The notes under the pieces are model-generated. The model ran no database searches. It saw only the letters and a program-made list of their open reading frames with translations, and was not told the origin of the DNA. Below, piece after piece: positions 56,301 to 63,912 of a stretch of 64,000 nt of DNA; the first letter of the stretch is position 1; each line of letters starts with the position of its first letter. The translations under genes were made by a program, and so were the position numbers. The stretch lies in assembly GCF_021442025.1 (NCBI RefSeq), contig NZ_CP090446.1:1488001-1552000 (forward strand), in the 5' to 3' direction. Origin of the DNA: Sphingobacterium sp. SRCM116780 (lineage in GTDB: Bacteria > Bacteroidota > Bacteroidia > Sphingobacteriales > Sphingobacteriaceae).

Positions 56301-56729
56301 TTTTCCCTTGCAACGCTCGGAACTTCCGAGCCGTCTGCGGCCATGTTTTACAATGACCAGCAACCTGATAAGATTTTTTATCAGGGACTTGCCTGGAATC
56401 AGTTGGGGAAAGCCGATCAGGCAAAAGAAATCTTCAATGGGCTGATTAGTTACGGAAAAGAACACTACGATGATGCTGTAAAAATAGATTATTTTGCGGT
56501 TTCATTACCTGACATGCTTATTTTTGAAGATGACCTTACACGCAGGAACCAGATTCATTGCAGATTTATATCCGGTCTGGGCCATCTGGGCAGCGGAAAT
56601 ACTCAGCTTGCAATCAAAACCTTTGAGGAGGTACTCAGTCAGGATGCGGCACATTCCGGCGCAATTACCCATTTAAAGCTTGCACTCAATCAATCCAGAC
56701 AGATTTTAAACACAAGGATAACCCAATAA
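53370..56729 (+). CDS. DUF5107 and TPR repeat protein
   Basis: A 1119-residue protein with no signal peptide. Residues about 30-350 form a DUF5107 domain (VYQGSSGVVYPHAVVEKI, LPELGGRIQMAFDKI, GPWISGGIEFNWPQHHRPS), whose fold resembles galactose mutarotase-like beta-sandwiches. After a linker, residues about 450-1110 are tetratricopeptide repeats (NAMGLWYLRRGQFGLSEGFF, YYLGNLYYDKRQYDMAIENW). DUF5107 proteins occur in sugar-utilisation loci but their role is undefined to my knowledge. It overlaps functionally with neither GH36 nor the epimerase. The GH36 gene starts one base after its stop. Confidence 0.85.
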   Translation: MDNKGVKLWMEMVTIPTYSIGKRNKNPMFLENRVYQGSSGVVYPHAVVEKIHDEKEDRTYIGLFLENDYIKMMVLPELGGRIQMAFDKIKNRHFVYYNQVIKPALVGLTGPWISGGIEFNWPQHHRPSTFDPVDYAIEENADGSKTIWVNEIEKMFHTKGMAGFTLYPDKAYIEISAKLLNRSELPQTFLWWANPAVKVNDYYQSVFPPDVNAVFDHGKRDVSSFPIATGTYYKVDYAPGTDISMYKNIPVPTSYMAINSDYDFVGGYEHDTMAGMLHVANHHVSPGKKQWTWGNGDFGIAWDRNLTDQDGPYIELMTGMFTDNQPDFTWLMPNEEKSFKQYFLPYRELGMIQNASKDILLAIQPVVEGMELKIQVTSVQKSLGIEVYQNGEEIFKEEATVSVEQVYLKIIKTALSQGIKGILIIIKNAAGRELLRFDPETGRENKLPESAKPALSPQEINSIEELFLTGQHLEQYRHATFSPVPYYQEALRREPSDIRTNNAMGLWYLRRGQFGLSEGFFRTAINTSVKRNPNPYDSEPYYNLGLCLKFLGREKEAYDAFYKSSWGKAWKDTAYFSIGRIDICNENYTLALEHLERAIENNGANSKAYVLLATVMRRLSLSDQANNICKLARQKDKFNLGIVYEQMCSSKDAEDSAGYNYFKQELFDLSRGDIHNIIEYAIDYFWAGLYTDAIQLLSLFIQPGSSGPMSCYFIGYFFHKKGEDATALEWFRKASEESPYLCFPNRLEEILVLEAAIKINTEDALAPYYLGNLYYDKRQYDMAIENWELSLARNGEFATVYRNLGIAYFNKRSNSQMALKYFETALNLDPADDRICMELHQLYKRLNWDNAFRLRFLQANMTSVMERDDLYLEMVTLLNIMGNHEEALNMLLSRKFHPWEGGEGKVSNQYVMGKLELAKIAIIENNFQQAITLLKEAQQYPHSLGEGKLFGTRENDIFYWLACAYAATGDKDAAEGNFSLATLGTSEPSAAMFYNDQQPDKIFYQGLAWNQLGKADQAKEIFNGLISYGKEHYDDAVKIDYFAVSLPDMLIFEDDLTRRNQIHCRFISGLGHLGSGNTQLAIKTFEEVLSQDAAHSGAITHLKLALNQSRQILNTRITQ

Positions 56730-56730
56730 T

Positions 56731-58932
56731 ATGAAATTTAAGTTTTTTAATAGTCCATCACTGCTCTGCCTGATACTGTTTTGTAAGGTGATTTTTGCAG
56801 GCCTGCTTTCTGCGCAGACAATTATCCCGATAGAAACTAAAAATAATGCAGTTGCTTTAGAGGTAGGGACCGATAAGGTGTTGAGGATTATTTACAATGG
56901 CAAAAAACTCCGTAATGAAAAAGAATACGCTGAGGTTCAGCATATGTCCAAGCTGGAAACCGATTATACCGGCCTGCTTTCTTCCGCTTATACCCCATCG
57001 GGATCCAGAAACCTGTTTGAACCTGCTATAAGCCTAACTCATGCTGATGGAAACCCCTCTCTTGATCTCAGGTATGTGAAGCATATCGTTGAGAAAACAG
57101 ATAATGTCTCCTCATTGGAAATTGTGCTTAAAGACCCACAGTATGACCTGGAGGTAATCCTTCATTATAAAATTTACCACATTCATGATGTTATTGAACA
57201 ATGGAGCACAATACGCAACAAGGAAAAGGGAAAAGTAATTCTTCAGAAATACGCTTCGGCCAATCTGTACTTTCAGGGTGATGCTTTCTTTCTTAACCAG
57301 TATCATGGTGACTGGGCAAAAGAAATGAAATCCGAGGAAGCCAGGCTAACCCATGGAATCAAAACACTAGATTCCAAACTCGGTACTAGGGCAGATTTGT
57401 TTCAGCCCCCGGTATTTATGGTCTCGCTAGATAAGCCCGCCACAGAAGATCAAGGTACTGTATTATTTGCCGCGCTAGAGTGGAGTGGAAACTTCAGAAC
57501 AGACCTGGAACTCGATAACCAGGATAACCTGCGAATAATCTCGGGAATCAATAACTACGCTTCTGCATATACGCTTGAAGCTGGTAGCGAACTGGTGACC
57601 CCCAAATTTTTGTTTACCCTGTCCACTACGGGAAAGGGAACGGCAAGCCGCAATCTTCATGATTGGGCACGCAATTATAAGCTTTTGGACGGGAAAGGAG
57701 ATAGGTTAACCCTGCTCAATAACTGGGAATCGACTTATTTTGATTTCAATGAGCAAAAGCTCTCCATGCTTTTAAAGGATACTAAAGCCCTTGGGGTAGA
57801 CCTTTTCCTACTAGACGATGGCTGGTTTGCAAATAAATACCCCCGAAACGGAGATATTGCTGGGCTAGGGGACTGGGAAGAAAACAAACAGAAGCTACCC
57901 AACGGGATTTCCTCCCTGGTCAGAAATGCAAAGGAAAACCAGGTGAAATTTGGAATCTGGATAGAGCCGGAAATGGTGAACCCAAAAAGTGTTCTTTATG
58001 AAAAACATCCCGACTGGGTAGTCAAGCAACCAATGCGCGAGGAATATTATTTCCGCAACCAGCTGGTGCTTGATTTGACAAATCCCAAAGTGCAGGAATT
58101 TGTTTTTAATGTAGTAGATTCCCTCTTCATTAAAAATCCAGGACTTGCCTATATAAAGTGGGACTGTAACGCCGTTATCTATAACGCCTTTTCCCAGACG
58201 CTTAAAGATCAGTCTTATTTTTATGTAGACTATGTAGAAGGCTTATACAAAGTACTGGCTAAAATCAGGAAAAAATATCCTACCGTTCCGATGATGCTCT
58301 GCTCTGGTGGCGGAGGAAGGGTAGATTATGCGGCGCTTCAGTATTTTACCGAATACTGGCCGAGTGATAACACTGACCCCTTAGAGCGGATTTTTATGCA
58401 ATGGGAATATTCATATTTTTATCCGGCTATCGCAAGTTCAAACCATGTTACAGACTGGGGCAAGCAGCCATTAAAATTTCGTACAGATGTAGCTATGATG
58501 GGAAAACTGGGCTTCGATATCGTTGTCAGTGGGCTTAATGAAAAAGATCTTTCCTTTGCAAAGCAGTCTGTTCAGGAATATAATAAAATCAAAGATATGA
58601 TCTATCAAGGCGACCAATATAGACTGGCAAACCCTTTGGATGGAAGTGTAGCCTCTATGCTATACTTATCCAGAAATGCTGCCCGTGGCGTTGTCTTTAA
58701 TTACTTGGTGAATAGCAGATATGGTGAAAAAAGCCATCACCCCATAATATTGAACGGATTGGAGCCAGACTCAAAGTACCGCTTGACCGAAATAAATCTT
58801 TATCCGGGTACGAAAACCACTTTGCCGAAAGACAAACTCTATTCAGGTGATTTTTTGATGAAAGTGGGCTTTAATCCCGATGTAACTTCTATCAGGACGA
58901 GTGTGATCGTAGAAATACAAAAAGTTAATTAA
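56731..58932 (+). CDS. Alpha-galactosidase, GH36
   Basis: A 733-residue secreted enzyme with a signal sequence (LLCLILFCKVIFAGLLSAQ). The N-terminal beta-sandwich precedes the TIM barrel. The nucleophile Asp478 is in YIKWDCN (KWDxN motif) and the acid/base Asp546 in WPSDNTDPLERI; LLDDGWFA, FGIWIEPEMVNP and CSGGGGRVDY are further GH36 motifs. It hydrolyses terminal alpha-1,6-galactose (melibiose, raffinose family, galactomannan side chains) in the periplasm. It is the last gene of the operon that starts with susC. Confidence 0.95.
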   Translation: MKFKFFNSPSLLCLILFCKVIFAGLLSAQTIIPIETKNNAVALEVGTDKVLRIIYNGKKLRNEKEYAEVQHMSKLETDYTGLLSSAYTPSGSRNLFEPAISLTHADGNPSLDLRYVKHIVEKTDNVSSLEIVLKDPQYDLEVILHYKIYHIHDVIEQWSTIRNKEKGKVILQKYASANLYFQGDAFFLNQYHGDWAKEMKSEEARLTHGIKTLDSKLGTRADLFQPPVFMVSLDKPATEDQGTVLFAALEWSGNFRTDLELDNQDNLRIISGINNYASAYTLEAGSELVTPKFLFTLSTTGKGTASRNLHDWARNYKLLDGKGDRLTLLNNWESTYFDFNEQKLSMLLKDTKALGVDLFLLDDGWFANKYPRNGDIAGLGDWEENKQKLPNGISSLVRNAKENQVKFGIWIEPEMVNPKSVLYEKHPDWVVKQPMREEYYFRNQLVLDLTNPKVQEFVFNVVDSLFIKNPGLAYIKWDCNAVIYNAFSQTLKDQSYFYVDYVEGLYKVLAKIRKKYPTVPMMLCSGGGGRVDYAALQYFTEYWPSDNTDPLERIFMQWEYSYFYPAIASSNHVTDWGKQPLKFRTDVAMMGKLGFDIVVSGLNEKDLSFAKQSVQEYNKIKDMIYQGDQYRLANPLDGSVASMLYLSRNAARGVVFNYLVNSRYGEKSHHPIILNGLEPDSKYRLTEINLYPGTKTTLPKDKLYSGDFLMKVGFNPDVTSIRTSVIVEIQKVN

Positions 58933-59233
58933 ACAATCGGAATGGCTAATATTTGATCATTCAATTACTCCTGCGTCGCAAAAGTTTTGATACCACGCAG
59001 GAGCAATTGGACTGTTAAGATTTTGTATGATCTCTTGATAAGTTTGCTTTTGATTAAACGGTCTATCCACTACCGCTGCAAGGTCGTAGTATCATCTTTT
59101 CCAGTGTACATTAAATGGAATACTCACGAATAATGAAATTGGCATGGAAACTTGCAAAGATGAGCACCAAATCTCTGTAAGCAAGCCCAGGCGCATTTAA
59201 TTAAACCTAGAATACGCCTGGTTTTAGCCTTGA
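58933..59233. other. Convergent intergenic region with two hairpins
   Basis: 301 bases between the GH36 and GH97 stops. It contains a stem CTCCTGCGT / ACGCAGGAG (58962-59009, extended by CAATT/AATTG) and a second CCAGGCG / CGCCTGG (59187-59221). Neither has a long T-run, but they are the only terminator candidates for the two converging units. Confidence 0.5.
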
Positions 59234-61165
59234 TTATTTAATGAATTGAATGACAAAGCCGCCTTTTGGGGCCAGCTGGTAAACCCATCGGGAATTAAGG
59301 GGAAAAGTCTGTACATTAAATTCCATCAGTTTATCCTTTCCTTCAGATATGATCCTAAATTTGGAAAACCCTCTTCCCCATTTTTTTAGATCAAGTTGAA
59401 CAGGTAGCTGTTTATCTGAGCCGTTAATACCAACAATATAATGAAGTGAATCTTTTTCGCGTGAGAGTATAATTACTTTTCCCGGATCTGCTACGATATA
59501 GGCGGTCTTGTCCCAGGTTGAAGGCATCTGTTTAAATAAATTCTTAACCTCAATAGGAAGTGAATCAAAAACCTCCTTGGAATCTGCAAAATGGATGATG
59601 CCTGATGTATAGGTCATAGCGGTCGCAAGTTCATGGGCCGCAGTGTTCACCCTTGGGAACTTTCTAACGGTCAGCGCAAAAGGCGTGTAATCGGCTGGTC
59701 CGGCTACGTTTCTGGTAAAAGGCAAGACCGTGTTCTGTTGGGCAGCCAGTTCGGGAAATCTTGGCTCATAAAAATAACTTTCTGTGCCCAAAATTGCTTC
59801 AGCTGTCATAAAATTTGGCCAGGTTCTGTGCCAGCCTCTCGGAACTGTCGTGCCATGAAGGTTAACCAATAAATGCTCTTTTGCCGCATCCTCAAAAACA
59901 GACTGAAGTGCCGCCATTACTTCCTGCCGGTCCGAGCACCAGAAATCAATTTTAACACCTTTAATGCCCATTTGAGCCAGTTCTTTAAATCTTTTTTTTC
60001 TTTTTTCAGCATCAAAATATTCCGAAGAATAACCCCAAATCAGTGGCTTTACCCCTAAAGATAAAGCGTGATCAACAATTTTTCCTTCTTTGTTGGCTTT
60101 TTCCCAGCCGGCATCAAAGAGTGTGTATTTAAAGCCAAGAGATGCCGAGAGCTCGGAAAATTCTTTGTAAATTTCAGGCGAGTGATCATCAGGGTGTGAC
60201 CACCAGGACCAGGCCGCTTTACCCGCTTCTATCCATGAAGTGTCTTCAATCTTTGAGGCAGGGGCCAGATCAGTAATCATAGTAGACAGCAATATGTCTC
60301 CAGCCTGATCCCCGATTATAATCGTACGCCAGGGCATGGTCCAGGGAAGAGTTGACTCGGGGTAGGCAAATTGCTTATCTTTTAAAGGCAAGGTGAATTT
60401 TTCATCCCCTTGTGCGAATGCAATTTTGTACATACCGTCTTTTACTTCTGGTTTTAGATGACAGCCCGGATAGGACCCATCAGTTCCTGATTCTGCTATC
60501 AGTACCCAGCTTTGCTTATTGTTTACATTGAAAAGTGCAGGCATACACCACCCAACCGAAGGATTTCGGGCACCTGTCATGGGATCCCCTGAATTTACAT
60601 TCAGGTAGAAATCCTCATATCCAGGTTCGTATTGTCCTGCCTTGTTATAGGGCTGAAGCCATCCTTTGACATCCTTATCCATGTGAAAACCGGTAATTTC
60701 ATCGTTGATCAACCTTATGCGTTTGTCAGAGTCTTGGAACCGATAACGAAAGGCCACACCCTCTTTTCCCGCCGCAAGGTCCAGTATTAGTTTCGCGCCT
60801 GTCGGATTTGTAAAAGTTATACTCTTACGCTGGAAAACATGGTCGATATTTTTATTGTTCGCAACCTTTAATTCATACTTTTCCCGCTTCTTTTCTACAG
60901 GTGAAATTTCATTAACCGACAAGCCCGATGTGAAGTCTTGATCATCGCAAACCAGGCCCAAAGGTGAATTTTTAATTATAGTCCTGTCCCTTCGGCTTAC
61001 ACTATACGATAATGCTCCATTCTGGCTTAAGCTTAGCGTAATTTTGTTTAAATGATCTTCAGATTGCAGGTAAAGCGCCTTTTCTTGAGCAAAACAGCTC
61101 ACAGTTAAACAGTATGCTTCAATCAGCATAAAGCTTAGAAAGCAAAAAGTAATTTGTTTTTTCAT
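59234..61165 (-). CDS. GH97 glycoside hydrolase, retaining alpha-galactosidase type
   Basis: A 643-residue secreted enzyme (signal MKKQITFCFLSFMLIEAYCL, cleavage near CFAQ). GH97 structure: N-terminal beta-supersandwich, a TIM barrel with AAWSWWSHPDDHSPE and FKYTLFDAGWEKA, and a C-terminal beta-domain. The motif GVKIDFWCSDRQE has Asp407 at the nucleophile position, as in the retaining Bacteroides GH97 alpha-galactosidase branch, rather than the inverting SusB-type arrangement of glutamates. So alpha-galactosides are a better guess than starch. It is on the opposite strand, converging on GH36. Confidence 0.88.
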   Translation of the reverse strand: MKKQITFCFLSFMLIEAYCLTVSCFAQEKALYLQSEDHLNKITLSLSQNGALSYSVSRRDRTIIKNSPLGLVCDDQDFTSGLSVNEISPVEKKREKYELKVANNKNIDHVFQRKSITFTNPTGAKLILDLAAGKEGVAFRYRFQDSDKRIRLINDEITGFHMDKDVKGWLQPYNKAGQYEPGYEDFYLNVNSGDPMTGARNPSVGWCMPALFNVNNKQSWVLIAESGTDGSYPGCHLKPEVKDGMYKIAFAQGDEKFTLPLKDKQFAYPESTLPWTMPWRTIIIGDQAGDILLSTMITDLAPASKIEDTSWIEAGKAAWSWWSHPDDHSPEIYKEFSELSASLGFKYTLFDAGWEKANKEGKIVDHALSLGVKPLIWGYSSEYFDAEKRKKRFKELAQMGIKGVKIDFWCSDRQEVMAALQSVFEDAAKEHLLVNLHGTTVPRGWHRTWPNFMTAEAILGTESYFYEPRFPELAAQQNTVLPFTRNVAGPADYTPFALTVRKFPRVNTAAHELATAMTYTSGIIHFADSKEVFDSLPIEVKNLFKQMPSTWDKTAYIVADPGKVIILSREKDSLHYIVGINGSDKQLPVQLDLKKWGRGFSKFRIISEGKDKLMEFNVQTFPLNSRWVYQLAPKGGFVIQFIK

Positions 61166-61234
61166 ATTTGGTTATCATTATTTTTATTCTCTGGGAGAAT
61201 CTAATGCATGATCTTAGAACGAATCGGATGCTAT

Positions 61235-61266
61235 TAAATTTATTTATACCATACCTAAAAACGCAA
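61235..61266 (-). promoter_or_regulatory. Candidate promoter of GH97
   Basis: On the minus strand TTG (61264-61266), 21 nt and TAAATTTA (61235-61242) resemble TTG-N-TAnnTTTG with one mismatch. About 70 bases upstream of the ATG. Confidence 0.35.
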
Positions 61267-61272
61267 CCTTGA

Positions 61273-61291
61273 TAATGCCCATCTAATGCCC
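61273..61291 (-). repeat. Direct repeat TAATGCCC upstream of GH97
   Basis: TAATGCCC at 61273-61280 and 61284-61291 (GGGCATTA on the coding strand), one helical turn apart, just upstream of the inferred -33. Possible regulator site. Confidence 0.4.
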
Positions 61292-61615
61292 GAAAGAAAA
61301 TTGCAAAAAAAATGCATTAATAATTGGCAATGTAAAGAAGAATCGTCGGCAGAAAAATGGACAAAATAGCAACATTGATGGATTATAATCGCAATAGCCT
61401 GTCTTGTGGTCTTGTTCTTCAATAATTACCTTACAGAATAATCCGCCTCCTCATTCCTTATGAATTTTCAGCTCGATTGCAAAGGCATCATTATAAAAAA
61501 GATACATAATCTCTATTGACCAAAGCTGAAGGACCCGGGAAGCCAACATTCACTTCAAATTTCATTTACAAAAAAAAAGCTCTTTTTATATCGGCCGGAT
61601 GCGATAGATAGTAGT

Positions 61616-61810
61616 GAATTTGAGCTCTCCTGGAATGAGGTGGTTGAAGCCTCTGGATTAAGCGATAAGCAGATTCAGGAACAGATCGATTATAAAACTG
61701 AAGATTTTGAGGCTATCCTGAAAGATTATGATGTCGTCTTGAACAGCCAGGATAACAGGACACTTCCTTTGGAACACTTAAACCAGAGGAGTATGAGAAA
61801 ACACCTCTAA
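61616..61810 (+). pseudogene. Fragment of a zinc-type alcohol dehydrogenase / quinone oxidoreductase
   Basis: The frame reads EFELSWNEVVEASGLSDKQI and then IDYKTEDFEAILKDYDVVLN SQDNRTL before losing resemblance and stopping. DYKTxDFExxLxxYDVVLxxxxxxTL is the pattern of the nucleotide-binding part of NADP-dependent quinone oxidoreductases. Only about 45 codons match; the N-terminal GroES-like part and the rest are missing. Confidence 0.5.
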
Positions 61811-62023
61811 AATATTAATTTTTAGCGAATTATAAATGAAACCCAACGAATTGTAAAAGGATTGATCTAATTTGATTATTAATTGTATTTTTAAGGAGTG
61901 CATTTAGCCATGTATAACATATATTAAAATAACTGTCTATACACGAACAAGTTGCTCATATTTATGAGTTAGCACTCAGGTTATGACGACCGTTCGATCT
62001 TGAAAATTTGTACATAAAACAAA

Positions 62024-63793
62024 ATGAAGACATTAAAGACATTAACTGAAAAACACAATCTAATAAGTGAGACCAAGTTTCAGTTAAAGTCATTTTTATT
62101 AATCGTTAGACGACAACTTCAAAACACTTTTGCAGACACTAAAAAGTTCACAGATCAACAACAACTAAAATCACAACCCATTATTTCTGTTTCTGAAAGC
62201 AACCTTTGGAATATTAACGACAACGAACAGAATTGGATTTTGACTGCAGGTAAAGTTCAAAATCTGCGTTTAGCGACAAAACGACTTAACGGAGTTGAAA
62301 TTGATGCAAACAAACCTTTCAGTTTTTGGAAACATTTAGGAAACCCAAACATTGGACAAGGTTATGTACTCGGTAGAGAAATTAGAGAAGGTTGTATAGT
62401 ACCGACAATTGCAGGCGGACTTTGCCAACTTTCAAATGCTTTGTATGATGCTGCTTTGAAAGCAAATTTTGAAATCATTGAACGACACCGACACACAAAA
62501 GTAATTAAAGGTTCATTAGCCGAACAAGACAGAGATGCAACAGTAAAGTGGAATTATCTTGATTTGCGTTTTAAATCAAATCATTCTTTCAGAATTGAAA
62601 TTGACCTAACCACCGACAAACTAATCGTAAAGTTTCGTAGCATCGAAAAAAATAGTTCTCATGTTGTTTCGAACACAAATATTTTACTTCAAGCATCAAA
62701 ACTCAACGACTGCTATTCGTGCGGTAGCTTTGAATGTTTCAAACATCCCGACAGAACTTCCATTAAACAAGAAAAGGCGATTACAACTTTCATCCTTGAT
62801 GACAAATGGAGTGAGTATGAAAACTACATAGAAAAAATATCAACCGATAAAGACTTTTTCATCGTTCCGCTTTTCAAAAACAAATTCATCAAAACAAATC
62901 GTTACGATTGGACAGTTAAAAATGTAAAGAATGTAAAAGCAATTTCATTTGCTGCCATGCAAAGAGCATTGCAATTGCGTATTGCTGCTAAAATGCAACG
63001 CAATATTTTTGCTTTAATACTTCGATTGGACAAAAAAGTGGCAAAGGTAGCAACAAATCTTATTCCGATTGAAAGCACACATCTTGTAATCTCCCAAAAC
63101 TTGTTGCCGTTTCTTTGGGAGCAAGGTGTTTTGGGTGGACGGACATTTGATGTTTTGATGAGCCGCTTGCCAATGGAAAAACTACATCAACGATTAGACA
63201 TAGCACACAAACAATTTCCAGAAAGCAAAACTTTAAATGATTTCAGAGCTTCACAAGCGTTGATTGGTTTAGAAAATATTGCTTTAACAAAAGCACGACA
63301 TATCATAACTCCACATCAAGAAATTGCGGATACCTTTAACAATAAATCAATAAAATTAGATTGGATTTTACCGATTGTTACGAGAAAACAAACATCAGGA
63401 GACAAAATACTTTTTCCTGCATCTGCATTGGGACGTAAAGGTGCTTACGAAATGAAACGACTTGCTAAAGAATTAAATCTTTGTATTGTCCTAACAGGAA
63501 AAGTAATAGAAGACAATAACTTTTGGGATGGAGTAACAACAGAGTTTGCTGGTAATAATCCATTTGACAATATTCGTGTGGTTGTTTATCCAACTTATGT
63601 TGAGCATCAGCCAAGACTTTTATTAAGAGCACTTGCGGCAGATATTCCCGTGATTACAACAACTGCTTGCGGACTATCACCAACAGACAACTTGACGATA
63701 ATTTCAATTGGGGACTATGAAACTTTAAAACAAACAGTAAAACAATTAATTGACAAAAGCTCAAATCTGGAGCAAGGGCTTGGTGAAATTTGA
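62024..63793 (+). CDS. VanW-domain protein fused to a glycosyltransferase-like domain
   Basis: A 589-residue protein without a signal peptide. Residues about 60-215 are a VanW domain: NKPFSFWKHLG, GGLCQLSNALYDAALKANFE (Cys134), IERHRH and DATVKWNYLDLRF. Then comes a cluster Cys230-x2-Cys233-x4-Cys238-x2-His241 that could bind metal. Residues about 255-589 look like a GT-B glycosyltransferase (LFPASALGRKGAYEMKRLAK, VVVYPTYVEHQPRLLLRALA, PVITTTACGL). VanW is an accessory protein of unknown activity in Gram-positive glycopeptide resistance loci. Codon style (many GAC, CGA, AAA) differs from both the island and the resident genes. No neighbours clarify its role. Confidence 0.75.
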   Translation: MKTLKTLTEKHNLISETKFQLKSFLLIVRRQLQNTFADTKKFTDQQQLKSQPIISVSESNLWNINDNEQNWILTAGKVQNLRLATKRLNGVEIDANKPFSFWKHLGNPNIGQGYVLGREIREGCIVPTIAGGLCQLSNALYDAALKANFEIIERHRHTKVIKGSLAEQDRDATVKWNYLDLRFKSNHSFRIEIDLTTDKLIVKFRSIEKNSSHVVSNTNILLQASKLNDCYSCGSFECFKHPDRTSIKQEKAITTFILDDKWSEYENYIEKISTDKDFFIVPLFKNKFIKTNRYDWTVKNVKNVKAISFAAMQRALQLRIAAKMQRNIFALILRLDKKVAKVATNLIPIESTHLVISQNLLPFLWEQGVLGGRTFDVLMSRLPMEKLHQRLDIAHKQFPESKTLNDFRASQALIGLENIALTKARHIITPHQEIADTFNNKSIKLDWILPIVTRKQTSGDKILFPASALGRKGAYEMKRLAKELNLCIVLTGKVIEDNNFWDGVTTEFAGNNPFDNIRVVVYPTYVEHQPRLLLRALAADIPVITTTACGLSPTDNLTIISIGDYETLKQTVKQLIDKSSNLEQGLGEI

Positions 63794-63874
63794 GGTTTTC
63801 TACCTCTCATGACAGGTTTTGAACATTGATGCTTCGATTGAGATATAGTGCTAAAAGTCCCGTACTTCACCAAG
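63779..63874. repeat. Inverted repeat around the end of the VanW fusion gene
   Basis: CTTGGTGAA (63779-63787), which includes the last codons of the gene, and TTCACCAAG (63866-63874) are perfect inverted copies separated by 78 bases. Confidence 0.5.
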
Positions 63875-63912
63875 TCCAAAAATGTTAACTCCAATCTTAA
63901 AAGACGATAACA

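Larger units (their letters stand above)
43994..61810. other. Candidate horizontally acquired alpha-galactoside island
   Basis: From just behind tRNA-His to about 61.8 kb, coding sequence is visibly richer in G+C and in G/C-ending codons than the flanks. The edges hold a serine-recombinase remnant (left) and a broken oxidoreductase (right). I did not find a copy of the tRNA 3' end at the right border, so no attachment duplication is shown. Confidence 0.55.
61166..62023. other. Island right border, no intact gene
   Basis: 858 bases. It contains the GH97 promoter region (61235-61291), a degraded oxidoreductase fragment (61616-61810), a small perfect palindrome CTCATA-TT-TATGAG (61955-61968) and otherwise A+T-rich sequence. 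No integrase, terminal repeat or copy of the tRNA end is visible. Confidence 0.5.

Noticed and set aside
61440..61510. Possible minus-strand coding remnant (FYNDAFAIELKIHKE before a stop)
   Set aside because: Too short and not similar enough to any family I can name.
61969..61977. TTAGCACTC, half of a CIRCE heat-shock element
   Set aside because: The required second half GAGTGCTAA is not present nearby.
43841..62023. Attachment-site duplication of the tRNA-His 3' end at the island's right border
   Set aside because: I searched by eye for GTTCGAGCCCC-like sequence near 58.9-62.0 kb and found none.
63779..63912. Classical integron attC site
   Set aside because: The conserved RYYYAAC and GTTRRRY core boxes are not found in the right positions, so only the inverted repeat is reported.
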